Positions 11,349 through 25,143 are shown, numbered from the stretch's first letter. The stretch is 64,000 nucleotides of DNA from Gymnorhina tibicen (GCA_013399875.1 VXAZ01002106.1:362244-426243); one strand, 5' to 3'. The notes: generated from the sequence alone by a model not told the origin. Made by a program: numbers and translations.

Positions 11349-14300
11349 CTGCAGAGAAGGAAAAAGCTGCTAGAAATCTTTCAGTCCATTTTACTTCTAA
11401 AAGAGGAAGTACACGTAAAACTAATTAACTTAATTCATTAGATCTATCTAGGAAATTATCAAATCAATTGAAAACATTATCATGATTAAATCTCTTATTA
11501 CAAGAATGGCAGAAAGAGTTCCAAGATGATCTTCTGATCGTTACTCTGAAACTTTGAGAGGCCTAAACCAGTTACCTTCTTGTTTTACAAAGTTCATTTT
11601 ACAGTTTAAAAAATGACCTATTGCTGGATTGGGAAGAAAACTGATCTTTTAAGTTTTCCAGTCCAACTTGCCATGCATTTCTTATGGGTCCATGTACAGC
11701 ATTCTGAGATTTGGGTTTTTTTGTTGGATTGGATTTTGGTTCTGTGAGGGTTTTTGCGCATGTGCTTTATGTAAGGAATCAGGCTCTACTTTAATTCCAC
11801 ATGCTATTGGCCTACAACTGACTTTTTTTTTTTTTCCAAGTTCTAGGCTCTTGGGAGAAACATGGCAAGTCTCATCTGCAACTGGAGGTACAAACTGATT
11901 TCCTGAAGAATATTTTGCTCTATAAATCATTCTATTAGCTTTAGTGAGGGAGAGGGTTCATGATCTGACCCTGATTGTGAGGGAGTTTTCTTCCATGATG
12001 ATAAGAATCTGTGTGCTCATCTCTTTTTTCCATTTTTAAAGTTTTGGTTACATATTGGGAACGATGCTTCGATTTATTTTCCATCACACTGTTTACCAAC
12101 ACCAGGTAAGCTGCCAAAAATTTATGTCATATTTTTAGCTCAAAGTGAATGTAACACTGTTGTGGAACATACAGAAGATAAAGGTAATACTTCGGAAAAG
12201 AGGATCTTTTGCTTTTCTTACTGCATATGTTAATGCAAACTTTTAGGTTGTGAGTATTTGATGCATGAGTCTTCCCAATCAGTCTATTATGATTTTTCAG
12301 GACCTTGGTTTATGCTGATCAAAGTTGTATCAGAACAATTAATTTTCTCATTTGCTAATCCCTTGGCGTATCAGTGCATTAGTATGGTGACTAATGCAGA
12401 AACAGGGATTAAACTCATCATTGCTAATTAATGTGTATGAAAAATGTGATAATGAGTTGAACTTCAGCTAAGCCTAAGACATGAGTTCTGCACGGTATTT
12501 TCCAAAATTGTTAATGAGGGAAAAATATTTTTGACTTTCTTGGCAAAATGACATCTTAGCTTCCAAGACACACAAATGATTTCCCAAATTACAGCTATTA
12601 CCAATTACTTCAGTAAAATTATCTTTAATTTCTTTAGCTTATACTCTGTATGTAAGGTATAATAATGTTAAGGAGCAAGCTACATATCTGCAATGCTGAA
12701 TTCAAGGAAAAAATAAGACGTCATTTAACTTTTCTTCTGTTGGCTCTCACAAGACAGACTTAATAAATTTGAAGGAAAAGTACTGTATTTCATAAACCCC
12801 TGATTACGCTTTAAAAACCTTGACTTTAAGAAACATTAAAAATGTTTGCAATCCAACTGTAGTGTTTATCTAAATTCGCTATTTTATTTGTGACTTTGCT
12901 TGCAGAACTTTGAGTATAGTAGGTCCTCATTTTACTTAGCAGCCTCTTAATGGAGCTCAGTCTAGCTGGCAATGGTGAAATGGCAACTTTATTGCTACCA
13001 CAACTGATATTCGATGATACTTCTAGAAAAGGCACTGAACTACTGATGAGAACACATTTCCATGTCGCTACATGCAGGATTTCAAATCCAAATGAAGTCA
13101 TACGATTAAAGCAGCATGGAAGGATCTTGTATTTCTGCCCATTGGCTGGCATTCTCAAACTAACATCTTTCAGGAATTGTCAAAAGTAACTGCAGTCTTC
13201 CACCTTTCCAGTGTAATTTGTCATAATAAAGAGGCTGTACTGATTCCAATAGTCAAGGACAGATTCTCAGGTGCTCACAGCTGAGCTGAGCCATTCAATA
13301 GGATAAGCAATGAAAATGCCCTCGTCAAACCCCAGGTAGATGATAAACCTGGCTGTCTCAATAACTGACATAATGCTTTTGAATTCTTTCCTCAGTGAAG
13401 AAAACTACAGTGTAAGAGTGACCTCTACAGGATTTCCACAGTGCTCTGTGACTACAGTCCCAGGGACTGTCTTTGGAACATTTTCAAATCTATTTGTTTG
13501 AAAACAGAATACAAGCTTCAGCTTACAAACCAACAATCTCCAAGAAGCACCCTGAAATCACCAACAATCTGAACTTATATCTTGTAAATACACGGAGTTC
13601 CTATACCAGATTTACAGTAGGTTTCTAGGTATGAGAACTATGTAAAGACGTACTTAAAACATCCTGCTAATTCAACGTACCAAAAGACCAAAGCAAACAA
13701 AAACCAGAATGCAACTAGGGCAGAGGTTATCTTTTGAAATTTTATTGGCCAAGTAGTAAAGAAGAAGTAATTTTTGTTAAAAAACCAAAACAACAAAACA
13801 AACAAACAAACAAAAGTAGGCCCTGTTGTAAGTAAAATAGTCTACAGTCACTCTGTGGAAAGACACGCATTCCACTTCATGTATTAACAGGAGTTTAGTC
13901 ATGCAGACTACACCCAAAGACAATTTATCAAGGTTAATCAAAGACAATGTATTTTAAAAAGAACATTAGACAGACAAAGACCGTATTTGTGGTATAACTT
14001 CTAGTCCTCTTTTCAAATAGTTTGTTATTCACATTTGTTCACTTTTTTTTTTTACTTTATTCTTGCATAAGTTTTAGGATGAATCTCTTTAGACACAGTT
14101 CATTAGACTATTTAAAGAGTAAAATATTAAGATAAATTATGTTTGTGAACTTATTTGAGATAGACCATGTCATATAGATTGATTGATAATCTCAGTAAAG
14201 TCAATCTCCGTATTATATCTGGAGATAATGCGTGGTGATGTATTATTTGAAGTTCAGTTTCCATTTCTAACTTCATATACCCTACATTCATATTCATATA

Positions 14301-14742
14301 CATATAAATAGTTTCCATCTTCAGATGCACTAAAAATAAAGGTAGACAACCTTTTCTAGGAAGTTAAAAAATGCTGTGAAGGCCTGGATTTTACTAAAAC
14401 TTACATTGTGCAAAGAGCTGGTCAAGCTGATGCGCTGCAGAGCTGTGTGTGTAACACAGGCTCTAGTACTGACCCTTAAGGAGGTACTTCCTTCTTCAGC
14501 GCTGCAATCCACATATGGATGAACACTAACTACTGAAACTGCTCATCCAGCTCCTTGTGGAATGTGATTTTTGCTTAACAGTAACAATTACCAGCATCAA
14601 TTGCGAAAATGTGATGAAAAGGCGTTTAGGATTCCATAGAAAAACTGCTATTTGTTGTTGTATTTCAGGAACTTAGGTGCAATTTCAGGAACTTAGAGAG
14701 AAATAGAATGGCTGGAATGCTGGACCTTCATCTGTAACTCAC
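11349..14742. other. UNC13 intron between C2A end and linker exon
   Basis: Intronic. It contains a CAAA-type simple repeat near 13780. An open minus-strand stretch at 12826-13158 has no convincing splice sites and was not called. Confidence 0.6.
13780..13814. repeat. (CAAA)n-type simple repeat
   Basis: An A-rich run of CAAA/CAA units, the most regular part being four CAAA copies near 13799-13813. Confidence 0.9.
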
Positions 14743-14866
14743 CAAATGGTAATGCAAAGTAGATATCTAGTAAGATCTCATGAGAAGTTGGTGTTTTTGT
14801 GCCTTGAATTTCACTTCCATTTTTTATTACTTCAGAATGCAATCTCCACCAGGAACCTGGGCCTTC
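14743..14866 (-). CDS. UNC13C: UNC13-family gene, coding exon 5 (end of C2A)
   Basis: The acceptor is cctgtttttcctag and the donor TTTG|gtgagt; phase 0 to phase 1. It encodes residues 91-131. It opens EGPGSWW, matching EGPGEWL of Munc13-1, and continues through [19 protein letters not shown] and ALPF, matching EICGTKDPTFHRILLDTRF and ELPL. This closes the C2A domain, with all strands present over about 130 residues without an insertion or deletion relative to Munc13-1. Confidence 0.93.
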
Positions 14867-16559
14867 CTAGGAAAAACAGGTTATGGAAATTACCTGGGCA
14901 GGATTTATAGCATTATCTACTTTTTACTGAATGAAGCTTCCCCTAAGTCAATAGGAGTTCCTTTATAACACCATTACAGTATTTTCCAGTTTTTGTTTAT
15001 GTATTAGTTAGGACTTCATCAAGTTTTCTCAGTCATCAAATTCAAAATATAACATTTTCACTACAATATAGACAAATAGACATTAAGGTTGTCAGATGAT
15101 TATGACACAACAAATATGAATATTGAAAATTATTCCTATCCAGTGAGATTTTCCAGTTCGCCTTTGAACCGGTACCAAACAAGAACACTCTAGCAAGACT
15201 GAAACAATCCATCTAAGTTAATAACCAAGCCAAAAAAGAGCTCCTAAAGTAATGCTCCCTTGTAAGTAATCTCTGAGTTATAAAGCCCAGAACAGAACTG
15301 CAGGGTTAAGACCAGGAGGATAAATAACTAGGAAAGTTCCACTAATCATAAATGAAGGTTTAGAGAATCTGAAGAAATTAAGAAACAATCTCTTATCTTG
15401 CATCTTTGTTTGTTTAAAGTTTCAGTATTTACAAGTAAGCCACAACCTCTGTGTCAGCAAGTTGTAACTCAGCAACAGCTTGGGCAGCAGAGCAGAACAA
15501 CTTGCCCTGGGGCTTGAAATGGCACTTGGCAGCTGTAATACAGAGCAACTTCTAATTTAAGCAGGAATTACTTTCTTCCCCTGCTTCCATTTTCTGAGAA
15601 GAATCATTGAAATGTCAGTTCAATGTAGATATTAATATTTATTAGTTCCTGTAAAGAAATGGCTACAGAGTCTGATGAGAGATACTGCAGGAAGTTATTC
15701 TCTGATTTTCCTACCTTTACCCCATCTTCAATTGCCTTTTTTATGTTTTACAGATATTAAAGAAGTCAAACAATTTTTATTTGCAAAGACTGAATTAATC
15801 TTCTCTAATTCACAGTTACTTCTTTGAAAATAGCCTCCATGGACTATGCATAGGAAAGCATATTTATGACTGGGAGAATCATGGATTATTAGAATAAGGT
15901 ACCTCTTACCTTTTCAGAATTTAGAAAATTTTGCAGCAATTGCAGTTTGCTTCAGTATTTTCACACTCCCAGAAACCCTTTTTCTTTATTTTATACCGTA
16001 CTGAGAGCAAGTACGGTCATTCTGGTGGCCAAGTGACTTTTGCATTGACTCAATTTGCCCACTCATCCTTCTCTATGCCCTCACTGTACTATTAATTTCT
16101 TCTGTAATACTACAGGGCACATTTCTGTTTTCCTCTTTGAGACAATGGTGGATTCCCATAAGAAAGAGAACAACAGTATTCTGCCCATTTTAATAGAGAT
16201 TTACCCAAGGTCACAAAATGAAGACCATGGAACTTGATCTAAAATGCTTTCACTCTAATCATATAAACCAAAGCATCCCTGCCTCCCTAATCGTTCCTGA
16301 GTGCTGATGAACCCTAATTCACTTTCTGTATTATACCTGGCCCAGTATCTGAGCCATTTCTCCAGGGTATATGGCTAATGCCTATCAGTTGCCACTTTGA
16401 GAGCCACATGTACATCATGCCTTAGTACTACACACTGAAGCAATGGAGTTAGAAATATACATTGATCGCACATGTTGTTACAGTATTTAAGGAGTCCAAG
16501 ACCAGAAAATTTATTCAATTTTACTCAGTGTTTTATATTTCCACAGAAAGTCAACTTAC

Positions 16560-16677
16560 ATCTGTTGCATATTCCACAGTGGCAAGGGGAATCCATAAAA
16601 CTCCCAGAATGCTATCCCAGAGCAAGCCTTTCTTCCACAGCTCTATAATGAAGCCCTTTCCATCAGCACAGATTTCA
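16560..16677 (-). CDS. UNC13C: UNC13-family gene, coding exon 4 (C2A core)
   Basis: The acceptor is ctgtattcattcttttag and the donor ACAGAT|gtaagt; phase 2 to phase 0. It encodes residues 51-90. The stretches ELWKKGLLWDSILG and LWIPLATV match EVWNKGLIWDTMVG and VWIPLRTI of Munc13-1 at the same spacing. The first base completes the Phe codon of DFMF from the previous exon, as in the paralogues. Several third-position differences from mammalian paralogues and an intact frame argue for a conserved coding exon, not a recent copy. Confidence 0.94.
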
Positions 16678-19600
16678 CTAAAAAGAATGAATACAGAAAT
16701 CATTAAACTGAAAATGCAACCTGAACTGCTCAGCAATCTATAATAACCCATTATTAGGTTATTATCTTCTTACAGCAGATACAGAGGTGGGGGTTTTTCA
16801 GTATACTTGTAAAATACAAACTAGCAGGACAAACACAAATGTTTGACTGAACAAGCCAAACCTCAAGTCTTACTGTTCAGGACTGCCCTTACAAAATGAT
16901 GAGGACAGTTCTGCTGGAACAATGGGAAAACAACTCCCAACTTCAAAAGTTTCAGATCCAGACTCTATTTTAGTTCTAATTACAGTATACATGCATTTTA
17001 TTACTATCTGGTTTTGACCAAAAAAAAAACCATCTCACAACCTTATTTTGCAAGAATTTAAAATCAAATTTTACCAGGCCATATGAATCCCCCATGACAC
17101 TGAATTAATATTAAAAGATAGGTTATTTTCTCAGGGTATGTTCCCCATTACAGACCAGTTCTGTAAATATGAAAAATATAATAAAGTAGGTATTGGTGTT
17201 TCTGCTGTGACTCATTGTATGTAATCTCCATTAATTTTAAGCAGTAAAACTCATCTTCAACTTATTTGTGTGGGGTACCACAGAGCATTACTGTGTACTG
17301 AAAGTCATCAGGAAAAGAACAAGTGAAATCAGAGAATGGCAAAGAGTGCCACCTCCAAAACAGCTACTTAACTCATCACCTTCCTCTCAAAAACCATCCT
17401 GCATCAATGTCTAATTTTCTGCTATACTTGCTTTACGCAATTGAATAGATACATTGAATTTTTGTTTTATTCAGCTTTTCTCTTTAAAAATATGTTATGG
17501 AAGACCAATGGCAAATTTTTATCTTCTAGTATTTTTGGACCCCAATTTCAAAACTGACAACTGAACAGTGAAACTGCAGATTGAAAGGTTAGGCAATATC
17601 TGCGTGTAATGGAACACAGTTTTTACTGGCAGAGATGCAGTGAGAGCCCTTAAGATAATGAACTGTAATATACTTCTTAAAATCTAGATAAATATATTTG
17701 TAAATGCTTGTTTATTATCCTTTTTCAAAGTCTGCTGTGTTGTATAGATGAGTAGGCAGCAGATGGAGCTACAGCAACCTCATAATGCAATTGCTACAAA
17801 AGTGGTTTAGCATTCTTTGGTAACTAGTACACAGCAAATGAAGAAAATAATCCTATTAAATTGGTAATTTTTAATGATGGCATAGAACACTCATTTACAT
17901 ATAATATGGTCAAAACCATTTAAACAACAGCAAATCAAATGTATTAAATAATAGTATAACACATTCCTCAGGAAAATTTAGAGGTTAGGTTACACACACT
18001 CACTTTAAAATAATTTTTAATTGCCTCCTGCCTAAAAGTTAACAGACAGGGCAAGGGCTGAAGTTTAATTATCTACTTCCTGACATATTTTAACACTGTC
18101 ATCCAATCCATGCCCAGTGGTTTATAGAACTATTATGTCTAAATCAGTCAAGTTCTGAAATAATTATGATAACAGAGTATTATCATAGAGCAATGATTCC
18201 TCTACACTGAATCGTGACTCTCTTTTCTACAAGAGAGAGCTGCAGTATAAGAATGGTGTTTAAAAAGGCCAGCTATTCATAATAACTTTCCTTAGCTTTT
18301 TCAAAGTTATGATCAGATATGATCCTCCTCTTTGGATAATTTAGGCTGGGGCTCTGAACAGTCTGTTGGAGAAGCCTGGTGACCAGGGAATTGGGGGAGG
18401 AATTAGTCCCAGAATAAGATTAGACTGATGTGGTCAGAAGTCAGAATTTTTGATGAGTTCTATATGTCATTACATCTATGCAGAAAATGGCATGTAAAGA
18501 AGGTACATAAGTTGACCTAATCTAAGAGGCTCTTTAGCTACTCAGAGTCTCCAGCTAAGCAAGACAGCAGTTTGCTATAGTTGTCAGGAAATCAGTTGCA
18601 TGAAACCAAAAGAATATTTCAAAATCACTTAACTTCAGAAAAAACCTGTGATGAAGATAAGGCCCTAAAGTGAGATTAAGAACATTGTGTACTATGTGAA
18701 ATAACCAGGAAGGAAAAACGGAGAAGCTTTTAGAAATTCCATTTTTAATATAAAATAAAATGAAATGAGGAAGGAGTGAGTTATTTCAATCAAAGTGTCA
18801 ATTTCAGCATACAATCAAAATCTATTTACATGTTTTGATAACCAGAAAGTATGGAAAAATGTTGCAAACTAACTCATTCTTTCAACAAAATATTAAAATA
18901 CTTGGACTAGAAAAAAAAAAATTCTGAAAAGGACATTTTTCATAAAAAAAACTAAAGCAAATTAAATGCTTAATTTTGTAGACCTCAGGAATAAAGTTTA
19001 CATTTCGACGACAAGGATGTGATGACAGAGGAAGATTTGTGCGGGGAAAAAGAAAGGACCAAAAATGATGGAGATTGATGTATTAACTCAGAATCTAATG
19101 GGATTATATTAATTGGGTTTAACTGCTTTGGAAGTGAGAGCTGAAAGCAGTTTTCCTCAGAATGTCAGTCAGTGTAAAAGTGTTTGGACCCTCCTGGCCA
19201 GTGAGGTATACATAAGGCTCTGCAGAAAAGAGAACGATAACAACTGAATAACAAGATGGAGAGTGGAGTGAAGTGGACAAAGATCTGCAGAGAGAAGTGA
19301 CAATCAGTATGGGTCAATGACAAAGAAAGTACCTAAACTGCAGTTAAGTAGATAAATTAATGCATAAAATATGAGTCATTCATAATGAAGTTGATAGAAC
19401 AAAAATCAGGTTGTGTGAGGATCAGTTTGAATTCTTTATTGTCTCATTCCTGTATTCCTAAAACATCATATAAAACTAAATTGGAGACAAATTCTTCCCC
19501 TTGTTGACTGCTGACCTTGATCTGACATGTGGCTTGCAAAATTAACTTTAGTTCCGTTCCCCAGAGCTAGTCTGGCACCTTTTCTCTGAGCTGGATATTT

Positions 19601-19713
19601 CTTCCTTGCTTTTGTGGACTGTACATGACCTCACACGCACCAAATTTTGCTACACTGTACAAATACAGCAAAGATACAACAAAATCAATTGATAAGAATT
19701 CCCTTTCACTTAC

Positions 19714-19813
19714 AACATGAAGTCTTGTTCCCAGCAAGGCTCACTTCCTCTTCTGTCTATTGTAGTGCTTTTTAAATTTTGGACTTTTAAAACAACATAG
19801 GTTTTGTATGTGT
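19714..19813 (-). CDS. UNC13C: UNC13-family gene, coding exon 3 (C2A core)
   Basis: The acceptor is ggttatttctttttcag and the donor ATGTT|gtaagt; phase 1 to phase 2. It encodes residues 18-51 of the joined protein, including [15 protein letters not shown] and WEQDFMF. These are near-identical to TYVTLKVQNVKSTTI and WEQDFMF of Munc13-1 and ubMunc13-2. Lys32, which in Munc13-1 lies at the C2A homodimer/RIM interface, is kept (NLKSTT). As in other Munc13 C2A domains, the calcium-binding aspartates of a classical C2 domain are not evident, so a protein-interaction role rather than calcium sensing is expected. Confidence 0.93.
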
Positions 19814-22800
19814 CTGAAAAAGAAATAACCAGCACATTAAACCCCACTTCAGCTCTTCCCAGAAGCTGAAACATTCACCCATATGGCAGCAAGGGTTTAA
19901 CTCATACTTCATACGCACCTCCACTAAAAGCTGTGAGCCAAATATGTGGATTTCAACAAGGAAATTTTTACTAATTTTAGTAGGATTATGACAGAAAAAT
20001 CTCTGCCCATGACAGGTGGGAGAGAGCATAATCCTAAATGCGAGTATTTTAAAGATGAGGTTCCAGACACAGCTTTTTACTGCTTATCAATCTCTCTGGC
20101 AGCTCTTGCAAGAAACCAGTACACACTCCTTTTCTGCAAATTAGGATTTCTTTTTTTGCCTTTTAATTGATATGATAATATTGGGGACTGGCTAATGGGC
20201 TTTTATGTCCAATTAAGGCAAAGCCATAGACTTGTAATATGTAATTCAGTCTTTTTGCATGAATCTAGTTCTGTGTATAGATGCAGCAGGAAAATAGGTT
20301 TCAGATGCAGTCCCAAATGAACTCATAGATTTTTGAAAATGCCTCTGAAAAAGGTACAGTATGAGTATTCATAAAATCGGACCTTATCAGCAAAAAGAAT
20401 AAAATTTTTAAAATTTCAAAGTGCTCGAAAATATCAATGACAGAAAAAAGCAAAAGAACTGAGGGAAAGCTCTGTCCTGTAGGGCCTGACACAGCAATCT
20501 AAGGCTTCAAAGGCATATTCTATCATCTCAATGAACATGGGTTTTTAGCTTGCATGCATGGAACACATCCTTCTCTACCCTCCAGCATCCTAGATAAGGA
20601 TCAACATTGATGTATGACTGAAAAAAAGACTTCTTCTTTTAATAGAACTACTGCCAAAATATATATATACAAAACGGAGTCAAGAACAGAATTCTTGAAC
20701 TGTCTGTATTACCACAGGTCAATCAAACACTCTGAGCTGGAGGAAAGCTGTCACTGTCAACAACAGATTACTGAACAGGTTGTATCAAATTACACTGCAC
20801 TCAACAGAAGGTGTGAAGCAGAAGTGTTGGCTGTGTACATCCTGTCTGTAGATCTTATTCATTAGGACCAATTATAATATTTGACCAAAGGACTAAAGAT
20901 ATCATGTAACGGAAATTATTTTTTTAATAAAAAAAGTTAATAATGGCCAATGTTATCTATTTATTTTCTATCACTCAGTGCACCAGTCTTCTCAAACATG
21001 ACTTTGTTTTTATACAAAACAATGTGACAAAGTCAATATAAATGTAGAAATCTGCTGACTTATTTGTGAGAAATGGCATCAACAATGCATGGTTCACACA
21101 CTACCATTCTGTGTAACTGAGGTAAACAAAACACAAAATTTGCAAAATCTTTTGTATTTGCAAAACTTTTTTATAGCTGGGAGAACTTGCAACTCAAGGT
21201 CTGAGAAATTTTCAAAAGAATTCTAAATTACGTGGCTGAAAAATAGCAACCTACAATGTTTAACTTCAGCCATTTAGAGCACCCATGTAAATTAAAACTA
21301 CAATACTGACCTCCCTCATAACTAAGAGGTATCTCCTTTAAATGAAGCCATAAATGACAAGGTAGAAACTTAAAAACACAATTTTAATGGTAGTCTGTTT
21401 CATGGTTCTATTATTTCATATTCAACCCGAATTTATTTCCCATTTGAAAATCTCATGTTACTATGTGGACACCAGATGATCAAACCTAATCACTTGGTGT
21501 CTTTCTGCAGCTCCTTTTCTAACGTGAAAAATAAAAAAATATCTTGGACTGCCTGCATTATAGTCTTGCCTGAAACCTTGTCATCTGCTTTTTAAAATAG
21601 CTATTTCTCCACTACTTCCTTGGCCTCTTTGGCTCTTCTCTGGATCTAAACCTTACCCTTTGGTGCTTTTTGACTAATTCACTCTCTTTAAATGTCATGA
21701 GTTGTGTCAAATAAGACAATGTGTATACTCTACCTTTTAAATAACTGAATATGTAACCTCCTTGAAGGATAACACTGTCAAGGGTGAATATTATTACAAT
21801 ACCGTGGCAATGGAAAGGAGCTGTCAGTTTTGCTAAATGATAAGAAGTTTTGTTTCCACAAAGCCATTATTGCAGCTTCCAACCCTTTAGCTGTCAACAA
21901 CTGGAGGCATGTAAGGCAATTTTCGTGAAAAGAAAAAGGGCAGGTTATCCACCTGCTCATACCTTCAGCTTTCAACCCAAAAGAGGGCAGAGCAGCTTAC
22001 ACCAAGGAGTAAATAAACTACAGAAGAATCACACAGTTTTGAGAAATGTGGGTATTTCAAGACTACTCTCGTTCACCACCTACAGAATTGTTCTGCCCAA
22101 GGAAACATGACCAGTTATCAGAGAATACACCATTCAAACTTTATTGCTATTACTTATGGCATTAACAAGAGTTCAATAGCATTTAAAGGAAAATTAGAGT
22201 TACTTATTTTTATCAAATTATTCTGTTTGATAATCATGTTCTGTAAATTATCACCTCTTGAGTACTAAGAAAATATAAGATAACACTATAACATTTTTCT
22301 GATTGCATTAGGATTTCAATAAAAGAGAAAATATTTTTCACTCTGTACACATATTTCATAGCCTTTTGTTAGAAGAACTAGCAGTTCTACCCATGTCCAT
22401 TTGGGTAACCTTCCTTTAATCCAGAAAACTTTGAACAATTTGAATTTGCTTGCATTTATTAGCCAGACATCTACTGGCAAATTTTGCTACACTGATTAAG
22501 TCATATATCAGCTTCTCCTGAGAACTAGTAATTACAAAGGTCTTGAAGGCCTGAAATTTACAGTCTGTGTGTGAGAAACCTCTGGCTGTGCTCGGACTTT
22601 CTCTTCCACCATGGCTGAATTTTGGTCCTGGAGATAGACTTGGGTAGTCCCGGGTCATGTTTATTGCTCCTTTGCTCATATATACCTGGTCTCTATAGCT
22701 GTCTACCAGTGTCTCCTGTCTGGATTTCCTCACCGGGAAAATTCAGACATCATCTTCTCCCCACCCTGGCTAAGCTAAAATACTGTACTCTCCTTATCCA

Positions 22801-23126
22801 AAAAAAGTTTCTGTTGACTGATGACACATTTAGGTCACCAAATTATGTAAAAATTTGCTTTAGTGGAAATATATTTTAAATATCACTGTTTGCGAGACAA
22901 TAACACTTCATAACTTAAAATTACAAACTGTCTCAGCTCACAACTTTGGTTGATAATTTGATCTTTAAAATATAGGTGTAATTCTGTCCACATTTATTTT
23001 GTACTGTACTGTTGATTCAACGTGTCAAAGGAGTCCCAAGTTTAACTGATTCTTCAGTGTGATACAGAACCCCATGCCTAAGAAAGAAAAATGTAAAGCA
23101 GAAATTGAAGGGGGAACCAGACTTAC

Positions 23127-23156
23127 CAGTTGTTTTATCCAACCTTCCTTTTTTCA
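23127..23156 (-). CDS. UNC13C: UNC13-family gene, coding exon 2 (C2A first beta strand)
   Basis: This 30-base micro-exon sits between a T-rich acceptor (gtttttttaacacag) and a consensus donor (CTG|gtaagt). It is phase 1 to phase 1 and reads V-KKGRLDKTT-D once joined to its neighbours. This aligns position for position with VKKAKFDGAQE of the Munc13-1 C2A domain, residues 8-18. It is too short to be found by open-frame length alone; the call depends on the splice sites, the phase match on both sides and the family alignment. Confidence 0.85.
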
Positions 23157-24466
23157 CTGTGTTAAAAAAACCCAAACATATTATTAGTTTCAGATAATAC
23201 CTTAACACTGTTTTCCAATAAGTTTTATGAAAATAATATCTAAGGGATTTAGGTGGCATAAAAAAAAATCAACCAAAAAAACCCCCAAGTAATCTTTTAA
23301 AAGTATCACTATGGGAAGATAATATGATTGCTTGGAATTCTTTTTGGAGACAAAACATGTGGAAACTCTTTGTACTTTACAGGAACTTAAATACAGAGGG
23401 CAGAATGGAGATCAGGTGTTCAGGAAGGGTATTATACTTATTATTCATCACCTCATAATGCCAGTTCTAAATTCTTCCCAGTAATAGTCCCAGCAGACTG
23501 ACTGACTGTATATAATCTAAAATAACTTCTATCATTTTACAAAGAATCCTTTATTACAGTGTACTTATTCTGCCTGTTAGGAAGGACATACTTCAGTAAA
23601 CACCTTACCAAATAAAAAGGTCAAATTTGAAATTTGAACATTTCAAATGCTGGTTTTTCTCAACAACCTAAAGTTCCACACCATGCTATCTCTTCCATTA
23701 ATGAAAAATGCTCTGAAGCTAACAGAATTGTGATTCAGATATTCATAGTTATGAAAATTTAACCTGGTCATAATTTTTTATCAAGTGTCTGACTAATAAA
23801 GTTCAGTAAATTTAGACTTTTAAACAACATTAAATGTACTTTAAATTTCCCTGCCATGTCAATACATGTAAGACAGTCCAGTTTAATTTGAATGAAACAT
23901 CACTGCAGTCCTACAATAATTAAACCTGCTCTATGAATATATTCATGAATACATCATATATTTTACTGCTATTCTTAGGACCTAGTAATTGCCAATAAAA
24001 CAAAATGATGAATCCACAACTTTACAGTGTAAAGGTTCCCTAGAGACTGCCATTGTTTTCCAATATCCTTTCCATTTGCTTAATCTCCTGTACCTTCCTA
24101 TTACTTATTCTTGCTTTCATCTCTCCCTAAATATCCCTAAGAATTCTATGGAGTTGCACCAGATTTGCAGAATGTCTGTCACTCCAAATAATTCCATCAT
24201 GTCTCACACCCAGGAAACTTTCACTTTCAACACAAATGGTGAGGGGCCTAAATGTTGCTGAGCTACGAACGGAGTCTGAACGCGGCAGCAATTCAACTGC
24301 ACTACAAGAGGGCACAATTTACATACTTCCCTTAAGGAAGTACTGCCAGAAATATTCTCATCAACATAAATGAGCAATGCACAACTCCAGTCTCTGAAGT
24401 TACTTTTTATAGCTACCTACTAAATACTTGTCACATGGATGAAGGAGCTTGATAAGAACAACCTAC

Positions 24467-24711
24467 CTTTTACAGAGAGAAGTTCCATTCCAGTAGAAAA
24501 ATGTTTTAAAGATCACACATTGAAATTCAGTAGGTTTTTTTATACGAAAGGAAAAGAAATAGATTGGCTTGAATTAAATTACTCCTCTGCTGCTGCTCCC
24601 TCACTGCATGTGTGTTTCACTTTTGCAGCACGCTCCTCCCATGGCTCACATGGAGGGAAGCCAACCAATTCATGGAGCAGAAATGACAAATTCCTTCTCC
24701 CTCCTTACACA
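24467..24711 (-). CDS. UNC13C: UNC13-family gene, start-codon exon (5' UTR plus first 22 coding bases)
   Basis: The coding part is 24467-24488 on the minus strand and reads MELLSVK, ending in phase 1 (G) at a good donor (AAAAG|gtaggt). Munc13-1 starts MSLLCVG and has its first coding intron at the same place, inside the following Val codon. The ATG has G at -3 and +4, and an in-frame TGA lies eight to nine codons upstream. The 5' UTR part is inferred to reach a strong acceptor (cctcttccatctcag) just above 24711; it holds several upstream ATGs. The protein family primes synaptic vesicles and anchors at the presynaptic active zone. The UNC13C symbol rests on divergent synteny with WDR72; the family call rests on the joined C2A sequence. 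A long unrelated plus-strand frame crosses this exon and is judged chance. Confidence 0.78.
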
Positions 24712-25143
24712 CTGAGATGGAAGAGGAGAGGCAGGATATTACAACTGTTTCCTTACCCTCATTTCCTCAACTTCTATCTGCTGTATGCAGCTGTCTCTAG
24801 TCTAAACACATTTCTGAATGCCATCTTTTCCAGAAATAACAAACTCAGTGCAACTATTTTATTAAGAATGTACTTTTGTAACTCTTAAACTTTGATTTTG
24901 ATACTTGCAAAGCAACTGAATTGGAATACAGAAAGTTTACAACTTTAAAATTTTTTTTAAAATGTAGAGCCTCAGAGAACACTTCTTTATGCTATAGTTA
25001 AGCGTAAGTAATTTTACAAAATAGTGTAAATAAATATTGCACAAAAATTTAAATTTTATTTTACTTCATGAATTTCTAATTCTGTTGCAGAACTTCCACT
25101 TCATAAGATAATAAATATTCTCATGAAATGTTAAAATATTTTA

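Larger units (their letters stand above)
14867..23126. other. Introns between C2A exons
   Basis: Apart from the exons at 16560-16677 and 19714-19813, this stretch is AT-rich intron with short A-tracts (for example near 18910 and 20930). No mobile element was recognised with confidence. Confidence 0.6.

Noticed and set aside
12826..13158. 110-codon minus-strand open frame in an UNC13 intron
   Set aside because: No convincing acceptor/donor pair or family resemblance, and it is not needed for the phase between the flanking exons, which already join in frame.
594..24711. Assignment of the left gene as mammal-type Munc13-3 N-terminus (large first coding exon)
   Set aside because: No multi-kilobase coding exon exists in the window; the exons found are those of the C2A-type N-terminus instead.
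24439..24888. 149-codon plus-strand open frame
   Set aside because: It overlaps the antisense UNC13 start exon, has no recognised domain or splice context, and its composition looks like translated non-coding DNA.
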